From the NCBI GenBank assembly GCA_951799405.1, contig OX637346.1:10253215-10317214 (forward strand): 64,000 nucleotides of DNA, given 5' to 3'. Both the position numbers and the translations under genes were made by a program. Positions 55,540 through 64,000 of this stretch are shown in pieces (within the stretch, counting starts at the first letter, position 1; every line of letters begins with the position of its first letter). This DNA comes from Agapetus fuscipes (lineage: Eukaryota; Arthropoda; Insecta; Trichoptera; Glossosomatidae). The notes beneath the pieces were generated by a model that ran no database searches, was not told the DNA's origin, and was given only the letters and a program-made list of their open reading frames with translations.

Positions 55540-56111
55540 TAGTGTCTTAACTCTCTGTTGTAATTTCGTATATACATACGTGCATGAAGCCTCTACAAAT
55601 TATTATGTCACCTCATCACGATCCAAGTAATCATTTACTTCAGTTCGTGGCATACATTATAACGGGTGTAAAATGAGGCTTAAAATTATGAAAATAGATG
55701 GCAAGAGTGTTTAATCTCTTTGAACTCCATCCAAGGGAAATAAATGCTTCACATACGATCCTTAACTTTACTTAAAATCGCTTGGCGTAAGGCCGGCCCC
55801 CTTTGCTATGAAATAAATAAGTTCCACACACCACATGTGTTTGCCATTGCATTGCATCCGTGTGATTCAAAGGATGGAAAAACATATGTATACGAGTATT
55901 TTTAAGTAGATTAGTGAAGAGTAATGCAATACACCAGCCTACTTTACCTGGCCTGAAATAGGTATAACATCATCAATTGATGTAGACATTATTATTTTTT
56001 TCCTAAATTATTCATGTTTAGATGGACAAAACTGAACACCTTTCAATATATCGCCACCTTAAAGGTAAAACTGAATAAGTGCTGATTTGTGAAATCGTGC
56101 GTACAATATTA

Positions 56112-56926
56112 TAATATTGAGTGAGGAATGATTTTGTAAGAGAAGAATGTGGTGTAAGGGAAAGTGTGAAAGTGAAGATTAAAAGAAGTATGTTAAGATG
56201 GTTCGGGCATATGGAGAGAATGAGTGATGAAAGATTGACGAAGAAGGTATATGTTGCTAAAATAGATGGATGTCGTGGTAGAGGAAGACCGAGAAAAGTA
56301 TGGAAGGATCAACGCAACGCAACTAAAAAAAAAACGCAACTAAGCTACACATATAGTGTAACTTCTTGCCGCGTTATCCCCGAAGGGGTCGCATGTGGCG
56401 AGTTGAACCTATTTATTTTTACAGGTAAGGGGGCCGGCCTTACGCCAACCGCTTCAGTTGAAGTGGGGGTTTCCCAGCTCCCGAGGGGGCTGGTACTCAT
56501 TTCTTGTGAAGGCTGAGTAAACCTTGCCGGTATTTTTATTATGGGGTTTGAAATAAACACCGAAATAGGAAATCATTTCTGACACCCTCCTCGGTGGGAT
56601 TCGAACCCGAGCTCACGGGGTAGAATGCAAGCACTCTACCAACTGAGCTATCGACCGGTCATCAAATTTCTGAAATAGCGAATGAATGGGATATCCAGAG
56701 TCATAATAAAAGGAGGACTTGCATGAAAAAGGTTATGACTCTGGATGAAATGAAAGAAGTGTGCAAGGACAGGAAGAAGTGGCGGCTAATCTGCAATGGT
56801 GATTTCTAATGTTGGTGTATTAATTTGCTACATTTTTTGCATAGAAAATTTCTGACTTTTTTTGTATAGATTTCTTTGTAAGGTTTTGTTCTTTATATAT
56901 TTAAATGTAATTTTTTATTCATATTC
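56112..56926 (+). mobile_element. LINE 3' copy interrupted by a SINE
   Basis: 56112-56312 and about 56662-56926 are nearly identical to 46590-46790 and 46790-47042 of the intron-10 LINE (MRNDFVREECGVRESVKV, then the same 3'UTR). The break falls in GGATCA, repeated as CATCA on the far side, where the S element was inserted. Confidence 0.88.
56313..56661 (-). mobile_element. tRNA-derived SINE family S, near full length, inside a LINE
   Basis: About 345 bp. The minus-strand head is GGTCGATAGCTCAGTTGGTA, with box B GGGTTCGAATCCCACC. The body has CAAGGTTTACTCAGCCTTC, CACTTCAACTGAAGCGG and GATAACGCGGCAAGAAG. It ends GTAGCTTAGTTGCG followed by T-rich and GTTGCG repeats. This is the best reference copy in the window. 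Confidence 0.88.
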
Positions 56927-57175
56927 CTTGACTTATAGGTTGGTATGAGGCTGACCACCCATACTGTAAAAAATGGTTCACTTTGCCAATGTTACCCCTG
57001 TTTCAGGGAAGGTCGGCAAAAGTTGTGGGGCTTATGTTCATTTGAGGTTTGGATTTTATTTGTAAGTACACATTCAGCATTTGTAAGCGCGAACTACACT
57101 TGTTGGTTTGTGGGCTTACATCTGAGAGCTTTAAATGAATATATCCTTGCAACTTAGATTATAGATTATAGGGTG
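56927..57175 (+). repeat. family-A repeat at LINE 3' end
   Basis: ATTCCTTGACTTATAGGTTG to CAACTTAGATTATAGATTATAG. Same junction with the LINE 3'UTR as at 47043. Confidence 0.88.
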
Positions 57176-57623
57176 TAACTTATCATAGTACATAAGTGAA
57201 AGGAAGTGCTTATAACAACTTTTAAACTACAGAATGTTAATCCTTTTTTTATGTCTTCTCTCATAAAAAATAGAAAAAAAGGTATCTACATTTACCTAAG
57301 AACCCATTTTAGTTTAATACGTAACTTATTCAGTTTTAACTTTAAGGTATAAATATGTTTGATTTTTCGTAATCTAGAAGGTTTTCTAAAAGGTTATCTA
57401 GAAGTCGCTGTTATAGTCGAGGGGATGAGGTGTGGGCTTTCGAATTTGCATTATTGACACTAGCACCGGTTTGAGCCTGGCCGTGTCCTATTGACAATAA
57501 CTTCGACCCTGGTTCAGCAGATGACATTGCATACACACAAGCTTCTGCTTTCGCATGAAGACAACTAGCCAGGCAAAATAGGTTGGTGCTTCACAAATCT
57601 ATTTAAAAAAAAAAAACGAAATC

Positions 57624-57797
57624 CTGCGCTGGAAGTTTCATCACCACGGTAGATCTTACCTACCGAATATCGGTAATATTTGTATGAAGACCTGTCAATC
57701 AAAGATGACCGCAAGTCAACAGCTGATTTGTTTTCATACAAATATTGTCGATATTCGGTAGGTAAGAGTTACCGTGGGGATGAGACTTACAGCCCTG
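57624..57797. repeat. MITE-like palindrome G
   Basis: CTGCGCTGGAAGTTTCATCA, ACGGTAGATCTTACCTACCG and ATTTGTATGAA at the left return as TTCATACAAATATTG, ATTCGGTAGGTAAGAG and CCGTGGGGATGAGACTTACAG at the right. Arms of about 75 bp. Confidence 0.78.
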
Positions 57798-58179
57798 AAG
57801 TGAATTTACTTTTAAAATACAAATTTACCATAGTATAGCAAAATCCAGCATCCCTACTGAAGAAGTACATTCTAACACGTAGCATTTGGCACTTCACTGA
57901 AACTGTCTCTGCCGCACAAAAATGAACTAAGACTCAAAGTAAACCCCTTCTAGCATTCGTTTTATATACATGAAATGTAGCAACAGTCTTCGGGATTCGC
58001 GGTCTCTCTAACGAAACGAAAACTCCATTATTTTGAAACGATGTCGCATTAACCCTACGATACTCAGATACTCTTCAAACATCAGCAAATATGTACGCAG
58101 ACTTTGTTGCTACTAAATCCAATTTGTCCGCCTTTGAGTGATTTTGCGCTTCATTATGTCAAGCTGCATCCGCAGCGGA

Positions 58180-58345
58180 ATGAGTTGATGATTTCTTTAT
58201 AGCGCCGTTTCGTGATGTAGTCACTTCAAGGGCGCTGGTGCAAACGATGCCAGAAATTTGCTTGTCTTCAGTGCATTCCGGAACTTTCCATGGTCCTCTA
58301 GCTCTCTCACATGATGTGGTAGGTGGTTCTAGGCCAAAGGTAATC
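58180..58345 (-). mobile_element. LINE ORF2 C-terminal fragment
   Basis: The reverse complement reads FRNALKTSKFLAS-like residues and then a stop, TCACTTCAAGGGCGCTGG matching the complement of 7920-7950. Same family as 7575-7945. Confidence 0.65.
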
Positions 58346-58884
58346 CTGTTCTTAGTTTTCTTATTATTTTATATCCTTTACGCTACCCGGGATCTAGCAA
58401 CAATCCCACAGGAGTGCCACCCGAAGCTATTAGCTTCAGGAATATCAAACTACTAACTTTAAGAGTCATTGGCACGTCTCTGACGTAGGAGTTATTGTTT
58501 TCTTATGCCGTTGCTTTTACTTCACGGGAAGGCCTTCCGCCACTTGAGAAAATATATAGCTTTGAATGAGCGTCCATGTTCTATGGGTCCATCTGACACA
58601 TATGTACATACAGAAAGAGTATGAGGATGGTTTGAGCAAATACCTACTGGATCTCTCCAGATTTTGTTACATTTCATACGGGTTAATGAAGGCAGATAAG
58701 TTAAATATATGAAAAAATACACGTAAAAGATCAGTCAATAACAGTTCAACCTCTTTCGTCTAGGTAAAGAACACACAAGTTTCTAAATTTAATATGAGGT
58801 TCTGAAAAATTAACGAAATTATGAAGTAAAACGAGTAAAAACTGCTTTGGCTTGCCAGATTATAAAAGCTGTGTAAATGAGAAT
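58346..58884. other. intergenic, nothing recognised
   Basis: No exon or bounded repeat was recognised between the LINE scraps. Confidence 0.35.
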
Positions 58885-60430
58885 ACTATATCTATAATCT
58901 ATAATCTGAGGCCGAGATGCTAAAGGCAGGAGGAGAATGTGTGGTAGAGTGGATGTTTGAATTATGCAAGATGTGTATGAAAGACAGGGTAGTACCGATG
59001 GACTGGAGAAAGGCGGTCATTGTCCCTATTTACAAGGGTAAAGGGGACAAGAAAGACTGCCGTAACTTTAGGCCCATTAGTCTCCTTAGTATACCTGGGA
59101 AAGTCTTATGCAAAATTGTCATAAAAAAAGTGAGAATGGCCACCGATCACAGGGTCTGTGATATTCAATCTGGTTTTATGCCAGGACGAGGTTGTGTGGA
59201 CCAAATCTTTACTCTCAGACAGATTGTTGAAAAACATCTGGCTGTGGGGAGGGTGGTCTACGCAGCCTTCGTGGATCTCGAGAGGGCCTTTGACTCGGTG
59301 GACAGATGTATGTTGTGGAATGTTCTCAGGAAGTACGGTGTGAATGACAACCTTCTGAATGTGATACGTGCCATCTATGAAAATAGTTCGGCATGTGTAA
59401 GAGTGGATGGGAGATATAGTGACTGGTTTGATGTATATAAGGGAGTGAGGCAAGGCTGCGTGATGAGTCCATGGTTGTTTAATATAATCATGGACAGTTG
59501 CATAAAAGAAGCTGGAATATCAGAGAGCGGAGTGAAAGTGGGTGAAACAAGAGTTGGAGTACTTCTTTATGCTGATGATGCTATAGTTTTAGCTGACTCG
59601 GCGGAGGAACTCCAAGCGATGTTAACCAAACTGAATGATGCATTTTGTAAAAATAGCTTGAAAGTGAATGCGAATAAGACAAAAATATTAGTTTTTGACA
59701 GGAATGAAGTATGTGAGGAACTTACAGTTAATTTGAATGGAAAAAAAGTTGAAGTAGTGAATGAGTTTGACTATTTAGGAAGCAAGTTTGAGGCGAATGG
59801 TAAGATGACGAAGGAATTAGAGAAGCGTGCCAGCAAAGGAAGATGCGTGATAGGAGCGTTTGGTAGAATAGCGAAGAATAAAAGGATACCAAAGAAAATG
59901 AAAATGGCGGTACACAATTGTATATTGTTGCCGACCCTGATGTATGGAGCGAGTCATGGACGGTGAATGAAAGAGAAGTAAATAAGGTATGCACCGTAGA
60001 AATGGCTCATTTAAGAAGTATGACAGGAAAAACACTGAAAGATAGAGTGAGAAACGAATGGGTTCTGAATGAATGCGGAGTAAAAGAAAGCGTGAAAGTG
60101 AAAGTTCAAAGAAGTGTGATGCGATGGTTTGGACATATTGAAAGGATGAATGAAGACCGACTGACAAAAAGAGTGTATAAAGGGAATGTAATAGGTAAGC
60201 GTGGAAGGGGAAGACCTAGAAAAGAATGGATTGATCAGATAAGTGAGATTGCGAATGAATGGAATTTACAGAGTGGAAACAAGAGAAGAGCATGCATGAA
60301 AAGAGTGATGAAATTAGATGAGATGAAAGAAGTATGCAGGGACAGAGTCAAGTGGAGGCACTTATGTGGAGGTACTGGCCACCCCTAGAGGAATGGCGGC
60401 AGGATACAAGACAATGAGGATATAGTGGAT
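58885..60430 (+). mobile_element. 5'-truncated LINE with RT, one frameshift
   Basis: Starts right after a TATCTATAATCTATAATCT motif like the tail of repeat A. It contains RT blocks FRPISLLSIPGK, FVDLERAFDSVDR, RQGCVMSPWLFNI and YADDAIVLAD from 58917. A one-base loss near 59948 splits the frame. The second part (to 60388) holds MRWFGHIERM and GRGRPRKEWIDQI. Same family as the intron-10 LINE but clearly diverged, with another 3' end and no family-A repeat attached. Confidence 0.9.
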
Positions 60431-60477
60431 GATAAAGCAGTGTGGACTCTTTTTAGTAAATTTGCAATCAAAAGCTT

Positions 60478-60545
60478 AATTTAACGTATACGCAGCGCAA
60501 CGTGACTAAGCTGCACATATAGAACGACTTTTTTCAACGTTGTTA
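60478..60545 (-). mobile_element. SINE family S 3' fragment
   Basis: CAACGTGACTAAGCTGCAC and ATATAGAACGACTT correspond to the 3' end of S in minus orientation. A LINE C-terminal scrap (FWTPAHLWNDLPT, minus strand) follows at about 60545-60640. Confidence 0.5.
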
Positions 60546-60640
60546 GAGTGGGAATACAAGATTGTCGGTAGGTCGTTCCATAAATGGGCAGGTGTCCAAA
60601 AGAATAAGTCATGACTAGTATGTAAGTAGTATCTCGTCCT

Positions 60641-61929
60641 GCATGCGCAAATGCATCTGCCCTCTGCATGAGGGTAATAATTAAAACATTGTAAAATAAA
60701 AAATGAAATGTACTAAGTATTTGTTTAAATAAATAATAATAATAAAAATTACAAAACCAAGCTCTCATTGATGGCGACTGCAAAAGACGTGTGAATGGCA
60801 ATCGTTCTATGAGTTGTTCTTGTTCTATAGTTTATTTATTCAATGTTTTAGAAGCAAAGATAATTTGCAAAATTGCTATTTATCGTAGGGTTAAAAGTGT
60901 GAAGTCAGGTACACTGCATAAGGCAGAGCGATTATGGAGCGGTGCCTCAACTTGGGCAATTTTTGTTGCGACAAAGTCACCTGGGGGGGATTAATTAAAA
61001 ATTAAATTTTAGCGGGAGCCCCCGCAGTGTTTCCCTTTTGTTTTTTAATTAAAATTCCAATTACGTAACGTCATAATGTGCGCCGGTGTCGTAGCCGGCT
61101 CACGCTTTGTGACGCTTTTCGCGCGCGCTGCGTCAAAGGGTGGCGACAAAAGCGCGCGAGGAGGCTGTTGCCGCGCCTGGGGACAACTCTTACACCCTTT
61201 GGTGACTCGACAAACAATGCTGTGAGGACATTCAATATTTGGCATAAAAGTCAACAATTTTATTCGTTGAGTTTATAGGTCAAATGTTTTGTGAAAAGCA
61301 CTAAGAGTAAACAAATGCTTTGTGAAGGTTGTACTAAATGAATCAACACTAAAAGTGAATATTTATTAATTAGGAAAACAAAATACTTTGAAACGCTACT
61401 GAGACTGATAAAGTATTTCAATTTTACTCTGATAATCATGTGATGTGAAATGCAATACAAGGTTTAGTAATCTTAAGCATTTTCAAGTTGTAGGGGTACA
61501 GAATAAGTGAGGAAGAAAAAATAAGGGGTGAAACTACATTTCTCCCCACTTTTCTACCCTACTTCTCGTAAGGAACTTCAAGTCTTAAAGCTGTTAATTA
61601 GTGTGTGTATTTGTGAGGTCTGTGTAAAATCATACTTTTTATTCTAGGATATGAACTTTTAAGTTCTGAATCTCACATGATAATTGCGTGGAAAATAAAT
61701 TTAGTAAAAATACTGGCTTTATGTAAGTGCTGCAAAAATACTAAACTTACGTTCTTTGTTTGAAGAGATGCAGTAATATGTTTTGGATACTTTATTGACA
61801 AGCTTTAACTCAAGATAAATTCATGTCATATGTATGTATCAAAATTTTTTAGTTAAAAATAGGCATACTGATTTACAATTCTCAGCATTTTCGACTTTCC
61901 TAATTTTTTTGTCATTATCAATGGTATGA
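60641..61929. other. intergenic with a CpG-rich patch
   Basis: 61075-61200 is markedly GC- and CpG-rich (CCGGTGTCGTAGCCGGC, TTCGCGCGCGCTGCG, AAAGCGCGCGAGGAGG) within AT-rich DNA. It lies between the two cuticle genes. No protein or RNA is recognised. It could be a regulatory element or a repeat not otherwise present here. Confidence 0.35.
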
Positions 61930-62150
61930 CAAGTCATGGTGGGTCTCGGCCTTCTTGATCAACCCCAGCCACCGCTCACAGTCCAATGACTTCTTCCTCC
62001 AGTATCATTCTCCTGCCGCACGGCAGTCTTTCCCCTGCCTTGCGCCCCTTTTGGTCCATCATCATAACCATCTTTTGCAGGCTCCAATGGTTTATTTGCT
62101 GGATGTCAATCTGCTGATTTTTATTAACCAGACCACATAAACGTGGTACA
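61930..62150 (-). mobile_element. probable LINE 3' coding scrap
   Basis: The minus-strand frame reads KRGARQGKDCRAAG and CERWLGLIKKAETHH, which resembles the worn K-R-G-R-QGK-R / W-L terminal motif of RTE-type LINEs. Weak evidence. Confidence 0.35.
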
Positions 62151-62212
62151 GAAATGTAATTGAATATGTAGAAAAAAAATATAGTTTCACGTTGTCCTAT
62201 AAAAGTAGGAAG

Positions 62213-62218
62213 TTTATT
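62213..62218 (-). terminator. poly(A) signal of the resilin-like gene
   Basis: AATAAA on the minus strand, about 420 bp after the TAA at 62636-62638. Confidence 0.5.
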
Positions 62219-62635
62219 TGATATTCATACGTTCAAAGTAAGTTATATACATTACAATAGATAGCACAAATACTTTTAGTCTATTAAGCAAACACTGTAG
62301 CAGACTACTTTACATGGATAAAAAATACAAATGATAACTACTGCTGTAATAAAAGATAAAAAATATCATTTTGTTATAAACTCAAATGGTAACTCATGAA
62401 AGAGAAAAAAATAAAACATCATATGGCTGAGCTAGTGAATTAAAAGAAAAACTAAAATACAAATAATAAAAAAATATAAATTTCTTAAATAATGAGTATC
62501 AATCAAAATGGCCGTCACAAAAATCAGTACAGAAAAATGACACATTCCAAATTTCTATGAATATACATATTTTACCCGTAAAAAATATTTTCAAAGAACA
62601 TAGAATCAGATATCATTTTTCGCTTGGTCGTTTTT

Positions 62636-63645
62636 TTAGAATCCTGTTCCCCTGGGTCCGCTAGGTCCTCCGCTGGGGTATCCTTCATCACCTCCGGAAG
62701 GCCCACCGCTTGGGTATCCGCTAGCTCCACCACCGTTACGCGCACCGTTTCCTCCATTGCGGCTTCCTCCATTTCTTCCATTCTGACCACCACGTCCTCC
62801 TTGCCCGTTTGAAGAACCAAAGCCAGATTGGCTTGGTCCACCGCTTGGGTAACCATTGGAACCACCTTGGCTGGAGCTGCCGGAGAATTCATTTAATCCA
62901 CCTTGGGGTCCACCGCTTGAGTATCCACCCTGGCTTGAACCACCGTTGAAAGAACCTAGCCCGGTCTGGGATGGTCCTCCACTAGAATAACCACCAGCTC
63001 CACCATTCTGTCCAGGACCCCCACTTGGATAGCCTCCAGCTCCACCATTCTGTCCAGGACCACCACTTGAATAGCCTCCTGCACCACCATTCTGCCCAGG
63101 GCCACCACTTGGATAACCTCCAGCTCCACCGTTCTGTCCAGGACCACCACTGGGATAGCCTCCAGCGCCACCGCTTTGACCCGGTCGACCTCCTGAATAT
63201 CCACCAGCTCCACCATTCTGTCCAGCACCACCACTAGGATAACCTCCAGCTCCACCATTTTGACCTGGACGACCACCAGAGTATCCTCCAGCTCCACCGT
63301 TCTGCCCTGGACCACCGCTGGGATAACCTCCAGCACCACCATTCTGTCCTGGGCCACCGCTAGGATAACCGCTTGCTCCACCATTCTGTCCAGGTCCACC
63401 ACTTGAGTAACCACCGGCTCCACCACTTAGTCCTGGGCCGCCACTAGAATAACCGCCAGCTCCACCATTCTGTCCTGAGCCACCACTGGAATAACCACCA
63501 GCACCACCATTCTGTCCACCACTAGGTCCTCCAGATGAATAACCACCTGCGAAGAAAATATTTATGAAAATACATAAAAATACGGTTGGGAGAACAGATA
63601 AAATATAAATATTTTACTAACCACTTCCTCCATTGGCATCACCAC
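62636..63645 (-). CDS. pro-resilin-like elastic cuticle protein, C-terminal part (5' end outside window)
   Basis: Two minus-strand exons are visible: a 24-nt micro-exon (63645-63622, acceptor TTCTACAG, donor AGTG|GTTAGT) and a terminal exon (63546-62636; 303 codons with TAA at 62638-62636). Both are in phase 1. There is no ATG in this frame, so upstream exons lie beyond 64000. The product is made of 13 tandem 14-residue units of the form GQNGGAGGYPSGGP (62972-63517), with variants YSSGG and YSGGRP. Looser repeats with FGSSNG and GYPSGGPS follow, ending PRGTGF. Regular tyrosines in a Gly/Pro/Ser/Gln context are those of resilin, whose tyrosines form di-tyrosine crosslinks. The RR-2 domain expected of a pro-resilin is not in the window and is probably encoded upstream. 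Confidence 0.85.
62972..63517 (-). repeat. 13 tandem 42-bp coding repeats
   Basis: Uninterrupted 42-bp periodicity encoding 14 residues per unit, with no insertions or deletions over 546 bp. Changes are mostly at third positions (GGA/GGT/GGC, TAT/TAC) and at the P/S residue after tyrosine, indicating selection on the protein repeat. Confidence 0.92.
63622..63645 (-). CDS. 24-nt micro-exon of the resilin-like gene
   Basis: Encodes G-D-A-N-G-G-S between clear GT and AG sites, phase 1 on both sides, adding eight codons' worth of Gly-rich sequence. 63646-64000 shows no further convincing exon. Confidence 0.65.
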
Positions 63646-64000
63646 CTGTAGAAGAAAGAACAAAATAAAAATCATTTTATATTTTCCATACTTCAATTTT
63701 AACTTAATAAGCAATGAATAGTGATAAACAAGAAGCCGAAGCAAACTGTCGAATATCAAAACGACTGTGATCAATCAAAAAGCGCACAGATTTTCATCAA
63801 AGCCAAAAAATATGATGTCGAATAAACATCAGTAAAAGCGGCGTTGTGATCTTTAAAAATAATTGACCCGCAAACAGTAACAAAAGGAAAGCAATTGGCA
63901 TTTTGTTTTTTGATCAGCTGAAGAAACCAAAAGTTTAAGAAATAAATATTTGGAAGCATAAGCCAGAAACATGAACCTTGAAATCACTTTGCAGTGACCA

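Noticed and set aside
56570..56662. Possible tRNA gene (box A and box B present)
   Set aside because: The acceptor stem does not pair and the sequence continues into the SINE S body, so it is a SINE head. The same applies to 31051-31130, 50980-51066 and 54424-54500.
58238..58456. 72-codon plus-strand ORF
   Set aside because: Its first half is the antisense of a LINE C-terminal fragment.
62572..63426. Minus-strand frames with VVILVV-type repeats
   Set aside because: They are shifted frames of the Gly/Tyr repeat array. The frame with Gly, Tyr and synonymous third-position changes, spliced from 63622 and ending at 62636, is the coding one.
1..64000. CRISPR arrays, toxin or defence cassettes, bacterial operons
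   Set aside because: No regularly spaced short repeats and no such proteins; the splice sites, transposons and gene types are those of an insect nuclear genome.

Overview
The window reads as nuclear DNA of an insect, most likely a moth or butterfly. It is AT-rich, has GT-AG introns, carries insect cuticle genes, and is packed with retrotransposons and small inverted-repeat elements. The reverse-transcriptase C-terminal type seen here (RWFGH-ER, RGRPRK, ACMK-V motifs) is, to my knowledge, common in Lepidoptera. The species cannot be fixed from sequence alone.

Three host genes are supported. (1) One plus-strand gene fills most of the window (coding 12073-51570). I assembled 12 coding exons with GT-AG borders and matching phases; they sum to 2,457 nt, or 818 residues plus a stop. 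The product is a secreted-side, membrane-anchored zona pellucida (ZP) protein. It has a signal peptide, three cysteine-containing PAN-like modules, a ZP domain, a basic (furin-type) cleavage site, one transmembrane segment and a short tail. This resembles the insect PAN/ZP proteins that attach apical epidermal membrane to cuticle. (2) On the minus strand, tail-to-tail with it, lies a short RR-2 chitin-binding cuticle protein of pro-resilin type (52299-54147; first coding exon not found). (3) Further right on the minus strand is the C-terminal elastic part of a second pro-resilin-like gene (62636-63645). It is built of 14-residue Gly/Tyr repeats, and its 5' part lies beyond the window. All three products belong to the cuticle or apical extracellular matrix.

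Layout: 1-10455 is intergenic and made of decayed LINE fragments and small repeats. 10456-12072 is the unique upstream and 5'UTR region of the ZP gene. 12146-29475 is a 17.3 kb first intron holding a 5,986-bp Ty3/gypsy LTR element with 4-bp target duplication, itself inserted into one arm of an inverted duplication. 29476-51570 holds ZP exons 2-12, with repeats in nearly every intron, some within tens of bases of splice sites. 51571-64000 holds the two cuticle genes, separated by LINEs, tRNA-derived SINEs and MITEs.

Recurring repeats are labelled here: A (about 250 bp, defined 5' start, TAGATT-type simple tail), B (about 260-bp MITE with CGTCCCC ends), C (about 330-bp long-inverted-repeat element), D (unclassified dispersed repeat), H (MITE with AGCGCC ends), S (tRNA-headed SINE), several LINE families, and single MITE-like palindromes E, F and G. 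I found no CRISPR array, rRNA, functional tRNA gene or bacterial-type operon, and no clear new multi-gene system. The most useful second looks are the ZP exon whose frame runs open into a LINE reverse transcriptase, the nested retroelements with readable target duplications, and the resilin-like gene pair.
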